Position numbers and translations under genes: made by a program. Below, piece by piece: positions 26,205-34,102 of a DNA stretch of 40,158 nucleotides (positions are counted from its first letter, which is position 1; each line of letters begins with the position of its first letter). The notes below the pieces were generated by a model. That model did not search any database. It had not been told where the DNA came from and saw only the letters and a list, made by a program, of their open reading frames with translations. This DNA is from Candidatus Alistipes stercoravium (GTDB lineage: Bacteria; Bacteroidota; Bacteroidia; Bacteroidales; Rikenellaceae): contig DWWQ01000047.1 in the NCBI GenBank assembly GCA_019119615.1, positions 1 through 40,158 on the forward strand. Reading direction: 5' to 3'.

Positions 26205-26236
26205 TTTGCTTTTTCCGGCGTTTTTGCGTAACTTGG
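26205..26236 (+). promoter_or_regulatory. Promoter of the VWA protein gene
   Basis: TTTG at 26205-26208, a 20-nt spacer, then TAACTTGG at 26229-26236 (one base off TAnnTTTG). The -7 box ends 21 nt before the ATG at 26258. Confidence 0.65.
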
Positions 26237-26257
26237 GAAAGCCTAAAACCGCATCCC

Positions 26258-28093
26258 ATGAAAAGTCTGATTCTACTGCTCGCCTGCCTGCTGCCGCTGG
26301 GTGCGACGGCACAGACGCATGCCGTTTCCGGAACGGTAACCACCGAGGAGTCCGGCGAACCGCTGGCACACTGCTCGATACGCGTCAAGCACACCGACCG
26401 CCACACAAAAACCGACAAAAAGGGCCGCTATACGATCCAGGCGGCAGCCACCGATACGCTCCGCTTCGCCATGTTGGGATACGACACCGTCGAGGAGGCC
26501 GTCGGCGACCGCACGCGGATCAACGTTGCCCTGCATCCGATATTCGAGGTTTTCGAAGAGGAGGAAAAACCCGTCGCATCTGCATACTTGACACGGATGG
26601 CGGGCATCGTAACGACCGAACGACCCGTGAAACTCTCCGGCGAGGAGTATGCCGGCTATGAAGAAAACCGGTTCCGTTCGGCGCTGCACGAGCCGCTCTC
26701 GACCTTCGCGCTCGAGGCCGACGGCGCCTCCTATGCCAACTGCCGCCGCATCCTCGCCTCGGGGCGCGCCCCCGAAAAGGACGCCGTGCGCATCGAGGAG
26801 TTCCTCAACTATTTCGGCTACGACTATCCCGCACCCGAAGGAGAGGCGCCGCTGTCGCTCCTGGTCGAGGCGGGCCCCTGCCCGTGGGACGCTGCACACC
26901 GTCTGGTCCGCATCGGGCTGAAGGCCCGCGAAGTGGCCGGTGCGGAGCTGCCGCCTTCGCATTTCGTCTATCTGATCGATGTTTCGGGATCGATGTACCG
27001 GACCCTTCCGCTGGTGAAGGCCTCGATGAAGATGCTCACGGACAACCTCCGTGCCGAGGACCGCGTCTCGATCGTAACCTATGCCGACGGGGCGCAGGTG
27101 CGCGCCCAAAACATCCCGGGCAATGAACGCCGGCGGATCAAGGATCTGATCGACGAACTGGAGGCCGGAGGATCGACCGCCGGAGGCGCCGGGCTCGAGA
27201 AAGCCTATGAGATTGCCCGGAAATACCGGATTGCGAAGGGCAACAACCGCGTTATCCTCTGCTCGGACGGCGACTTCAACGTCGGCCCCTCGTCGGACAA
27301 GGAGATGAAGGCGTTGATCGAACGGCAGCGCAAGCTCTCTGCGGCACAGCTGTCGGTCATCGGGTTCGGAATGGGCAACTACAAGGACAGCAAGATGCAG
27401 CTCATGGCCGAACACGGAGACGGAAACTACGCCTATGTCGATGACCTGCGCGAGGCGGCGAAGGTCCTCTTCGGGGAGTTCGGCGCCACGGCCTGGGCCG
27501 CGGCCCGCGACGCGAAGATGCAGGTGGAGTTCAACCCCGCGACGGTAGCCTCCTACCGGCTGATCGGTTACGAAAGCCGCCTGTTGGAGACCAAGGATTT
27601 CAACGACGACCGCAAGGATGGCGGGGAGATCGGCGCCGGACACTGCGTTACGGCGCTCTACGAGCTTATACCCGTAGGCGCCGAGGAGCATCCGGCCGGC
27701 TCGGTGGATGCGCTGCGTTATCAGGGGCGTCAGGGCACGCCCGTGGTTACGATCCCCTCGGCCGAAGCGCTGGCCGTGAAGGTCCGCTACAAGCTCCCGG
27801 GCGAGGAGCGCAGCCGCATGATCCAGGCGGAACTCATCGACTCCGGCACGGAGGAGCTGACGGGCGATTTTGCCTTTGCGGCGGCCGTGGCCATGTACGG
27901 GGAGCTGCTCCGGTTGTCGGACTTCCGCGGCACGGCGACCTGGGACGAGGTGATCCGTCTGGCACAACCCGGCCTCGCGAATGATCCCGAAGGCTACCGG
28001 CGCGAATTCATCGACCTGGTGCGCGTGGCACAGGCCGTGTGCGGCGACGACTACTGCTTGCAGCCCGGGGAGTCGAAAGCGGCGGGGGAGTAA
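26258..28093 (+). CDS. Secreted VWA domain protein with carboxypeptidase-regulatory-like N-terminus
   Basis: Exported 611-aa protein. A signal peptide (residues 1-19, ending TAQ) leads into a CarboxypepD-regulatory-like domain (about 20-95: GTVTTEESGEPLAHCSIRVK, then GYDTVEE). The central part resembles the YfbK-type VWF_N and VWA domains. The MIDAS motif DVSGSM starts at D241, with TAGGAGLEKAYEIA and CSDGDFNVG completing the metal site. The C-terminal third (from about 440) is DUF3520-like. Such proteins bind metal-dependent ligands; the partner is unknown. In Bacteroidota these genes may stand alone, as here, or near MoxR/BatA clusters, which are not seen. It has its own promoter and a terminator shared with glgB. 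Confidence 0.9.
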   Translation: MKSLILLLACLLPLGATAQTHAVSGTVTTEESGEPLAHCSIRVKHTDRHTKTDKKGRYTIQAAATDTLRFAMLGYDTVEEAVGDRTRINVALHPIFEVFEEEEKPVASAYLTRMAGIVTTERPVKLSGEEYAGYEENRFRSALHEPLSTFALEADGASYANCRRILASGRAPEKDAVRIEEFLNYFGYDYPAPEGEAPLSLLVEAGPCPWDAAHRLVRIGLKAREVAGAELPPSHFVYLIDVSGSMYRTLPLVKASMKMLTDNLRAEDRVSIVTYADGAQVRAQNIPGNERRRIKDLIDELEAGGSTAGGAGLEKAYEIARKYRIAKGNNRVILCSDGDFNVGPSSDKEMKALIERQRKLSAAQLSVIGFGMGNYKDSKMQLMAEHGDGNYAYVDDLREAAKVLFGEFGATAWAAARDAKMQVEFNPATVASYRLIGYESRLLETKDFNDDRKDGGEIGAGHCVTALYELIPVGAEEHPAGSVDALRYQGRQGTPVVTIPSAEALAVKVRYKLPGEERSRMIQAELIDSGTEELTGDFAFAAAVAMYGELLRLSDFRGTATWDEVIRLAQPGLANDPEGYRREFIDLVRVAQAVCGDDYCLQPGESKAAGE

Positions 28094-28116
28094 GCATCTC
28101 CCAAAAGCGGATAAAT

Positions 28117-28154
28117 AAGCGGGATGCACCTTCGAAAGGATGCGTCCCGCTTCT
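28117..28154. terminator. Bidirectional terminator between the VWA gene and glgB
   Basis: AAGCGGGA-TGCACCTT (28117 onward) pairs with AAGGATGCG-TCCCGCTT around a short CGA loop, with A/T-rich flanks on both sides. It sits between convergent genes. Confidence 0.85.
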
Positions 28155-28193
28155 TATCGGGCGTCTGCATGGCCGGCACCGTCCGGAGCAGGC

Positions 28194-30230
28194 TTACCGC
28201 CGCCGGAGGTAGACCGTTGCCGTGCGCGAGGTGTTGTAGATTCGGATGCGGGGATACTTCTTCCCGTCGTCGCCGGAAACGTTGAACGAGAAGTGTTCGG
28301 AATCCATCGCCTGCCGCTCCTGTCCGCCGAAACGCCGCTCGTCGGTCGAAAGCACCGGAACATACTTGCCCGGAGCCTGCACAGGAAGCTCGTAGTCGGG
28401 AATCGAGGCCGTGGGATGCCAGTTGAAGACAAACAGCAGGCGGCCGTGCGAGAAGACCATCGTCTTGTTATGCTCGTCCATGAGCAGGTTGTAGGGATAG
28501 CCGTCGGCGAGCACCTTGTATTTGCGCACGAGGCGGATCATCGCCCGGTCGAAATCCCCGAGCCACGAATAGCGCAGCAGGCCGTTGCGCGAGAGCGACC
28601 ACTGGCGCCGTGCATGGGCATAGCTCCAGCCGTTGCCCTCGCGCGGGAAGTCGATCCACTCGGGATGGCCGAATTCGTTGCCCATGAAGTTGAGATAGGC
28701 CTCGCCGCCCGTGGAGATCGTCATCAGCCGGATCATCTTGTGGAGCGCCATGCCGCGGTCGATCACCAGATTCTCCGACGCCCGGTCCATGTGGAAATAC
28801 ATCTCCTTGTCCATCAACCGGAAGGCGATGGTCTTGTCGCCCACGAGCGCCTGGTCGTGCGATTCGGCATAGGCCACGGTCTTCACACCCGGCAGGCGGT
28901 CGGTCATCACCGACCACATCTCCCAGATGTTCCAATCCTCGTCGGGAATCTCCTTGAGCAGCCGGATCCAGAAGTCGGGAATGGCCATGCCCAGGCGGTA
29001 GTCGAAGCCGATGCCGCCGTCGTCGATCGGGATGCACATGCCCGGCATGCCGCTCACATCCTCGGCAATCGTTACGGCCGACGGCCGGAAGTCGTGGATG
29101 AGGCGGTTGGCAAGGGTCAGGTAGTCGAGGGCGTCCTCATTGACCCCGGCATCGAAATAGCGGTCGCGGCTGTCGAAATCGACATAGCCGTGGTGATGGT
29201 AGATCATCGAGGTTACGCCGTCGAAGCGGAAGCCGTCGAAATGGAACTCGTCGAGCCAGTACTTGATGTTCGAGAGCAGGAAGTGCTGCACCTCGCCCTT
29301 GCCGTAGTCGAAGAGTTTCGAATCCCAGTAGGGCTGGTTGCCCGCCTCGCCCGGCCGCGAATAGAGGTGGTCCGTGCCGTCGAGTTCGTTGATTCCCTCG
29401 TTCAGGTTCTTCACATAGTGGGCGTGCACGAGGTCCATGATGACCGCCAGGCCCAGCTCGTGTGCCCGCCGCACGAGCTCCTTGAGCTCCTCGGGCGTGC
29501 CGCAGCGCGACGTCGGGGCGAAGAAACTCGAGACGTGGTAGCCGAACGAGCCGTAGTAGGGGTGTTCGGCAATGGCCATGAGCTGCACGGCGTTGTAGCC
29601 GTCGCGCTTGATGATCGGCAGGATCTTTTCGGTAAACTCCCGGTAAGTGCCGACCCCCTCGCGCTCCTGGGCCATGCCCACATGCGCCTCATAGATCAGC
29701 AGACTCCCGACCTGCGAGGCGTCGAAGTCATCGCCCCGCCAGTCGAACGGCTCGGCCGGCGCCCAGAACTGCGCCGTGTAGTCCTTCGTCGCATCGTCCT
29801 GGACCACGCGCCGCGCATAAGCCGGAATGCGGTCATGCCAGCCGTTGCCGCCGTGGACGTGGATCTTGTAGAGCGAACCGTGCGTCAGACGGTCGCGGTA
29901 CATCGCCGCCGGGAAAAAGGCGCTCCAGACCCCCGAAGCATCCTTCTGCATGCGGATCTCGGTGCGCTGCCAGTTGTTGAAATCCCCGAAAACATAGACA
30001 TCCTCCGCTCCCGGCAGCCACTCACGCAGCCACCAGCCGTCGAGCAGCTCGTCCCTCTGCCAGCCGAAATAACGGTATCCGTTGGCATAATCGACGAGCG
30101 TCCCCGACGAGCGGCGGATCGCCCCGAGTTTCTCAAGATAACGCGCATGGCGGCGTTCGATCGCTTCGGCGGCGGGACGAAGCCATTCGTCGTGCGCGAC
30201 GATGGGCAACAGATCGGTATTTTTCTCCAT
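28194..30230 (-). CDS. glgB: 1,4-alpha-glucan branching enzyme (GH13, eukaryote-like)
   Basis: Forms alpha-1,6 branches in glycogen; 678 aa. An N-terminal carbohydrate-binding module (FGDFNNW at 81-87) precedes the GH13 barrel. Catalytic residues are visible: nucleophile D337 in FRFDGVTSMIYHH, acid E390 in TIAEDVSGMPG and the H458-D459 pair in AESHDQ. LVHAHYVKN replaces the bacterial DVVHNH-type first motif. The resemblance to eukaryotic GBE1 (GH13_8) fits the type known in Bacteroidota. No glgA or glgC is in the window. It is divergent from the POT transporter with overlapping promoter sequence. Confidence 0.94.
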   Translation of the reverse strand: MEKNTDLLPIVAHDEWLRPAAEAIERRHARYLEKLGAIRRSSGTLVDYANGYRYFGWQRDELLDGWWLREWLPGAEDVYVFGDFNNWQRTEIRMQKDASGVWSAFFPAAMYRDRLTHGSLYKIHVHGGNGWHDRIPAYARRVVQDDATKDYTAQFWAPAEPFDWRGDDFDASQVGSLLIYEAHVGMAQEREGVGTYREFTEKILPIIKRDGYNAVQLMAIAEHPYYGSFGYHVSSFFAPTSRCGTPEELKELVRRAHELGLAVIMDLVHAHYVKNLNEGINELDGTDHLYSRPGEAGNQPYWDSKLFDYGKGEVQHFLLSNIKYWLDEFHFDGFRFDGVTSMIYHHHGYVDFDSRDRYFDAGVNEDALDYLTLANRLIHDFRPSAVTIAEDVSGMPGMCIPIDDGGIGFDYRLGMAIPDFWIRLLKEIPDEDWNIWEMWSVMTDRLPGVKTVAYAESHDQALVGDKTIAFRLMDKEMYFHMDRASENLVIDRGMALHKMIRLMTISTGGEAYLNFMGNEFGHPEWIDFPREGNGWSYAHARRQWSLSRNGLLRYSWLGDFDRAMIRLVRKYKVLADGYPYNLLMDEHNKTMVFSHGRLLFVFNWHPTASIPDYELPVQAPGKYVPVLSTDERRFGGQERQAMDSEHFSFNVSGDDGKKYPRIRIYNTSRTATVYLRRR

Positions 30231-30255
30231 AGGACGGGATATATGCGGTTTTATA

Positions 30256-30263
30256 CAAATATA
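30256..30263 (-). promoter_or_regulatory. -7 box of the glgB promoter
   Basis: On the minus strand this reads TATATTTG, a consensus -7 box, 25 nt before the glgB ATG. A TTTG at 30292-30289 is 25 nt upstream, longer than usual. It faces the POT gene promoter, so the two transcripts start within about 40 nt of each other. Confidence 0.5.
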
Positions 30264-30276
30264 CGGAAAATTTTGT

Positions 30277-30284
30277 TATCTTTG
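30277..30284 (+). promoter_or_regulatory. -7 box of the POT transporter promoter
   Basis: TATCTTTG matches TAnnTTTG and ends 30 nt before the ATG at 30315. The -33 region is T-rich (TTTTATAC, from 30249) without an exact TTTG. Confidence 0.5.
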
Positions 30285-30314
30285 TCTCCAAACTTTCATT
30301 TAACCCCCACAATT

Positions 30315-31994
30315 ATGTTCAAAGGACAACCCAAAGGTCTGTATGCCCTCTCGCTGGCCAACACGGGCGAGCGTTTCGGCTACTACACCATGCTTGCGAT
30401 CTTCACCCTGTTTCTGCAGGCGAAATTCGGCTACACGGAGGCCGTAACCACCCAGATTTACGGCATCTTCCTCGCCGCCGTCTACTTCATGCCCTTCTTC
30501 GGCGGCATCCTGGCCGACAAGTTCGGATTCGGACGGATGGTTACGCTCGGCATCTTCGTCATGTTCGGCGGATACGCCCTGCTGTCCATACCTACGGGAA
30601 CGGGATTTGCAGCCCAGGCCCTGATGTTCCTGGCCCTGGCCCTGATCGCCTGCGGCACGGGTCTCTTCAAGGGGAATCTCCAGGTCATGGTCGGCAACCT
30701 GTACGATGATCCGGCCTATGCGGCCAAGCGCGACAGCGCCTTCTCGATCTTCTACATGGCCATCAACATCGGCGCCATGTTCGCCCCCTCGATGGCCACC
30801 TGGATCACCAACCACTTCCTCGCACAGGACGGGCTGATCTACAACGGTCAGATCCCCGCTCTGGCCCACCAGTACCTCGAGCTGGGCGCCAACATGCCCG
30901 CCGAACCGCTGGCCGAGCTGCAGCGCCTCGCCGCAGCCGTCGGCGGAAACGCCGCAGACCTGGCGGCCTTCTCGTCGCACTACATCGAGAAGCTCTCCTC
31001 GGCCTACAACATGGGATTCGCCGTGGCCTGCGTCTCGCTGATCGTCTCCTATATCATCTACATCGCCTTCCGCAAGACCTTCAAGCACGCCGACGTAACG
31101 GCCCAGCAGCAGGCCGCCAGCGGTAGCGCCGCACAGGTCGAGCTGACCCCCGCGCAGACCAAGTCGCGCATTACGGCCCTCATGCTCGTATTCGCCGTGG
31201 TGATCTTCTTCTGGATGGCCTTCCACCAGAACGGTTCGACGATGACCTTCTTCGCCCGCGACTATACGACCTCCGAGGCTACCGGAATCACCCGCATGGC
31301 CTTCGACATCCTGAACCTCGTACTGGTACTCGTCGTCGTTTACGGTCTGGTAGGTCTCTTCCAGTCGGAAAAGAGCCGCGGCAAGCTCATCAGCGCCGCA
31401 GCCGTCGTCGCAGCCCTCGCGGCCCTCTACTACCGCTGGACCGTAACGCCCGACCCGGTACATATCCTGCCGCAGGTATTCCAGCAGTTCAACCCCTTCT
31501 ACGTCGTGGCACTCACGCCGCTGTCGGTGGCCCTCTTCGCTTCGCTCGCCCGCAAGGGCAAGGAGCCCTCGGCGCCTCGCAAGATCGGCATGGGCATGGT
31601 GATCGCCGCCCTGGGATTCCTCATTCTCACGATCGGATCGTTCGGCCTGATGTCGCCCACAGAGGTCAAGGCCGCAGGTGCCAGCGACACCTTCGTCTCG
31701 CAGAACTGGCTCATCTCGACCTATCTCGTGCTGACCTTCGCCGAACTGCTCCTTTCGCCCATGGGTATCTCCTTCGTATCGAAGGTGGCGCCCCCGAAGT
31801 ACAAGGGTATGATGATGGGATGCTGGTTCGCCGCAACGGCCGTGGGCAACTACGCCACCTCGCTCATCGGATATCTCTGGGGCAGCGGAATGGCCCTCTG
31901 GATGGTTTGGAGCGTGCTGATCGTGCTCTGTCTGCTCTCGGCGCTCTTCATCTTCTCGATCATGAAGAAACTCGAGAACGCCACGGCCGCCTGA
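30315..31994 (+). CDS. POT family proton-coupled oligopeptide transporter
   Basis: Membrane transporter of 559 aa of the PTR2/POT family (major facilitator fold), expected to import di- or tripeptides with protons. GERFGYYTMLAIFTLFLQAKFG at the N-terminus, FFGGILADKFGFGR after the second helix, and DSAFSIFYMAINIGAMFAP in helix 4-5 are family landmarks. The proton-coupling ExxER motif is present only in part: residues are N16, E19 and R20. About 12-14 hydrophobic segments are visible, with a soluble loop near 215-290. The frame is open far upstream in antisense to glgB, but the ATG at 30315, just after the promoter, begins the homology. Confidence 0.92.
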   Translation: MFKGQPKGLYALSLANTGERFGYYTMLAIFTLFLQAKFGYTEAVTTQIYGIFLAAVYFMPFFGGILADKFGFGRMVTLGIFVMFGGYALLSIPTGTGFAAQALMFLALALIACGTGLFKGNLQVMVGNLYDDPAYAAKRDSAFSIFYMAINIGAMFAPSMATWITNHFLAQDGLIYNGQIPALAHQYLELGANMPAEPLAELQRLAAAVGGNAADLAAFSSHYIEKLSSAYNMGFAVACVSLIVSYIIYIAFRKTFKHADVTAQQQAASGSAAQVELTPAQTKSRITALMLVFAVVIFFWMAFHQNGSTMTFFARDYTTSEATGITRMAFDILNLVLVLVVVYGLVGLFQSEKSRGKLISAAAVVAALAALYYRWTVTPDPVHILPQVFQQFNPFYVVALTPLSVALFASLARKGKEPSAPRKIGMGMVIAALGFLILTIGSFGLMSPTEVKAAGASDTFVSQNWLISTYLVLTFAELLLSPMGISFVSKVAPPKYKGMMMGCWFAATAVGNYATSLIGYLWGSGMALWMVWSVLIVLCLLSALFIFSIMKKLENATAA

Positions 31995-32028
31995 CCCGCA
32001 GCAGGGTAGAGCAACCGCCCGGAAAAAC

Positions 32029-32062
32029 CTCCGCCGCAAGGTATTGCGGCGGAGATTTTTTT
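32029..32062 (+). terminator. Terminator after the POT transporter gene
   Basis: An 11-bp perfect stem (CTCCGCCGCAA at 32029-32039, TTGCGGCGGAG at 32044-32054) around GGTA, followed by ATTTTTTT. A textbook intrinsic terminator. Confidence 0.93.
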
Positions 32063-32136
32063 GCCGGATATACGGAAACGTCGTTCCAAAAGTGCGAAAA
32101 ACAACGGTATTACACGGTTTTTGCATATATTTTCCG

Positions 32137-32144
32137 TATATTTG
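32137..32144 (+). promoter_or_regulatory. -7 box of the TetR regulator promoter
   Basis: TATATTTG, a consensus -7 box, ends 20 nt before the ATG at 32165. A TTTG at 32120-32123 is only 13 nt upstream, so the -33 element is unclear. Confidence 0.45.
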
Positions 32145-32164
32145 TTTAATAATCCGTCATCATC

Positions 32165-32782
32165 ATGACGTCCAAAAAACATATCGCAGAACGCGCCATG
32201 CAAATGTTCTCCGCCCGAGGATTCAAATCGGTGCGCATGGACGACATCGCCCAACAACTGGGCGTCTCGAAACGCTCGCTCTACGAACTCTTCGGCGACA
32301 AGGAGGGGCTGCTCTATGAAACGATTATCGACTATTTCGAGGGTATCCACCGCCGGCAGATCGACCTGTGCGCCGGAGCTGCGGATGTGCTTGAAAAGCT
32401 TTTCATCGTGCTCAACGACATTCTGGAACGCTCGGAGCAGGTCGGAAGGATGATGACCGACCTGAAACGATCCTATCCCGCCGTACACGACCGGCTGATC
32501 CAGGAAGGAGCCGCCCGCAACCGCGAGAAACTGCGGGCCATGTTGCGCGAGGGGATCGACGGAGGACTTTTCATCGACAACTTCCATATCGACCTGGCCA
32601 TATCGGTGCTCTACTACTCGGCTTCGGCCATAACGCATCACGGGCTGACACCGCCCGAGGGCATCTCCGAACGAAAGGCCTTCATGCAGATCGCCAGCAC
32701 CTTCTTCCGGGGTATCGCAACCGCCGAGGGGCTGCAGCTCGTGGACCGATACCGGCTCCGGTACGAGTTCCGCGAGGAGTGA
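32165..32782 (+). CDS. TetR/AcrR family transcriptional regulator
   Basis: A 205-aa one-component repressor type. The N-terminal DNA-binding domain is clear: AMQMFSARGFKSVRMDDIAQ, then QLGVSKRSLYELFGDKEGLL (helix-turn-helix about residues 26-45). The C-terminal ligand domain is alpha-helical without recognisable motifs. It follows the POT transporter after a strong terminator and precedes a WYL regulator by 28 nt. The target and ligand are unknown. Control of the adjacent transporter is possible, but no operator-like palindrome was seen at the POT promoter. Confidence 0.92.
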   Translation: MTSKKHIAERAMQMFSARGFKSVRMDDIAQQLGVSKRSLYELFGDKEGLLYETIIDYFEGIHRRQIDLCAGAADVLEKLFIVLNDILERSEQVGRMMTDLKRSYPAVHDRLIQEGAARNREKLRAMLREGIDGGLFIDNFHIDLAISVLYYSASAITHHGLTPPEGISERKAFMQIASTFFRGIATAEGLQLVDRYRLRYEFREE

Positions 32783-32810
32783 AAACATATCCGGAAACCC
32801 GCATCCCGTC

Positions 32811-33710
32811 ATGGACCAACCGAAACTCGAACGCCTGCTGCGGCTGATGAAAATGCTCACGGCCAACACGACCTACAACGTCGATCAACTGGCCGAACGG
32901 CTCGACATGTCGCGCCGCACGGTCTACCGTTACATCGACACCTTCCGCGAGGCGGGATTCGTCATCAAGAAGACGGGCGACTGCATCCGCATCGACAAGC
33001 AGTCGCCGCATTTCCGCGACATTTCGCAGCTGGTGCACTTCACCGAGGAGGAGGCCATGATCCTGAAGAGCGCCATCGAAAATATCGACGACACGAACCT
33101 GCTGAAGCAGAACCTCAAACGCAAGCTCTACTCGGTCTACGACAACAAGGTGCTGGCCGACACGGTCGTCCGCGGCAAGAACGCCCCGAATATCCGCCGC
33201 CTGGTCGAAGCCATCGAGCAGCAGCGGCAGGTCATCCTGCACGGATACCGCTCGGCACACGGCGGCGAGGTCCGCGACCGCCGGGTAGAGCCCTTCGCCT
33301 TCACGACAAACTATGTGCAGGTGTGGTGCTACGACCCCGAAAGCGGCACGTCGAAACTCTTCAAGACCGCCCGCATCGGCAGTGTCGAGACGACCGATAT
33401 CCCCTGGGAGCATCCCGAAGCACACCGCGAAGGGTTCATCGACGCCTTCCGCATGCACGGCGAACGGCGTATCCGCGTCCGGCTCGAGCTGGGGCTGCTC
33501 GCCTCGAACCTTCTCTGCGAGGAGTATCCGCTGGCCGAACGCGACCTCAAGCCGATCCGCCGGGGGCGGTGGCTGCTCGATACGGAAGTGGCCGGCATGG
33601 CCGGCATCGGACGCTTCGTCGTCGGCCTGCTCGACGACATCCGCATCGTCGATTCGCCCGAACTGACCGAGTATCTCCGGGCATATCTTCAGAAACACAC
33701 CATCGGGTAA
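32811..33710 (+). CDS. WYL domain transcriptional regulator
   Basis: Regulator of 299 aa with an N-terminal winged helix-turn-helix (residues 5-55: LLRLMKMLTANTTYNVDQLA, then DMSRRTVYRYIDTFREAGF) and a WYL domain from about residue 130. The WYL tripeptide itself reads WCY in YVQVWCYDPESG. Conserved Arg residues follow (FKTARIGSVE), and the C-terminal WCX-like extension ends near LRAYLQKH. WYL domains bind small ligands or nucleic acid. A 25-bp perfect palindrome lies just downstream, in front of the zinc-ribbon gene, and could be its operator. It is probably co-transcribed with the TetR gene. Confidence 0.9.
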   Translation: MDQPKLERLLRLMKMLTANTTYNVDQLAERLDMSRRTVYRYIDTFREAGFVIKKTGDCIRIDKQSPHFRDISQLVHFTEEEAMILKSAIENIDDTNLLKQNLKRKLYSVYDNKVLADTVVRGKNAPNIRRLVEAIEQQRQVILHGYRSAHGGEVRDRRVEPFAFTTNYVQVWCYDPESGTSKLFKTARIGSVETTDIPWEHPEAHREGFIDAFRMHGERRIRVRLELGLLASNLLCEEYPLAERDLKPIRRGRWLLDTEVAGMAGIGRFVVGLLDDIRIVDSPELTEYLRAYLQKHTIG

Positions 33711-33740
33711 ATATCCCCACATTTTTTCTCGAAAAAGTTA

Positions 33741-33765
33741 TTTTGTGTCAAGAAATGACACAAAA
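33741..33765. promoter_or_regulatory. 25-bp palindrome, candidate operator
   Basis: TTTTGTGTCA (33741-33750) and TGACACAAAA (33756-33765) form perfect 10-bp arms around AGAAA. It lies at the -33 region if the -7-like TTCCTTTG at 33772-33779 serves the zinc-ribbon gene. A hairpin terminator for the WYL gene is an alternative, but the stem is AT-rich at its base and the position suits an operator. Confidence 0.6.
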
Positions 33766-33807
33766 GAGCCGTTCCTTTGTCCTGTGAACCGATAAAACAG
33801 AACGATT

Positions 33808-34020
33808 ATGGGAACAGCTTACAAGATCCGCTGCAAACATTGCGGCGCAGAGTTCGACCACTACATGCAACCCGGATACGGCGTACTGCCGGCCTGCGTG
33901 GGCTGCGGCGAGTATGTCGAAACGCAGACGGCGATCCGCTGCCCGGCCTGCCGCCGGAGACTCAACACGACACAGGAGGAGTTCAACGAGCAGATCGAGG
34001 TTACCTACCAATGGGATTGA
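33808..34020 (+). CDS. Small zinc-ribbon-like protein
   Basis: A 70-aa protein with three CxxC pairs: C9/C12 (CKHC), C30/C33 (CVGC) and C45/C48 (CPAC). Two pairs would make one zinc ribbon and the third could hold a second metal or a disulfide. A Gln/Glu-rich tail ends in VTYQWD. No signal peptide. I do not recognise the family. The 97-nt gap before it contains a perfect palindrome and a -7-like box, suggesting control by the WYL regulator. It may bind nucleic acid or protein. Confidence 0.75.
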   Translation: MGTAYKIRCKHCGAEFDHYMQPGYGVLPACVGCGEYVETQTAIRCPACRRRLNTTQEEFNEQIEVTYQWD

Positions 34021-34069
34021 CCCGAGCAAAAAAGTGGCTCGAAAGCGCGGAAATCCGGGGAAGATTTTC

Positions 34070-34077
34070 TATCTTTG
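34070..34077 (+). promoter_or_regulatory. -7 box of the peroxiredoxin promoter
   Basis: TATCTTTG, a consensus -7 box, ends 25 nt before the ATG at 34103. No TTTG at -33. If it is used, the GTG at 34079 cannot be the start codon. Confidence 0.45.
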
Positions 34078-34102
34078 AGTGAAAATTTCATGTAACGAAA
34101 CG

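Noticed and set aside
28140..30314. Long + strand open frame antisense to glgB, in frame with the POT transporter (1284 codons in total)
   Set aside because: It lies wholly opposite glgB, its translation shows no domain, and the POT homology, promoter and ATG begin only at 30315. High-G+C genes often leave such open shadows.
34079..34102. GTG start adding eight residues to the peroxiredoxin
   Set aside because: It is two bases past the probable -7 box, so it would not be in the transcript; the ATG at 34103 gives the normal family N-terminus.
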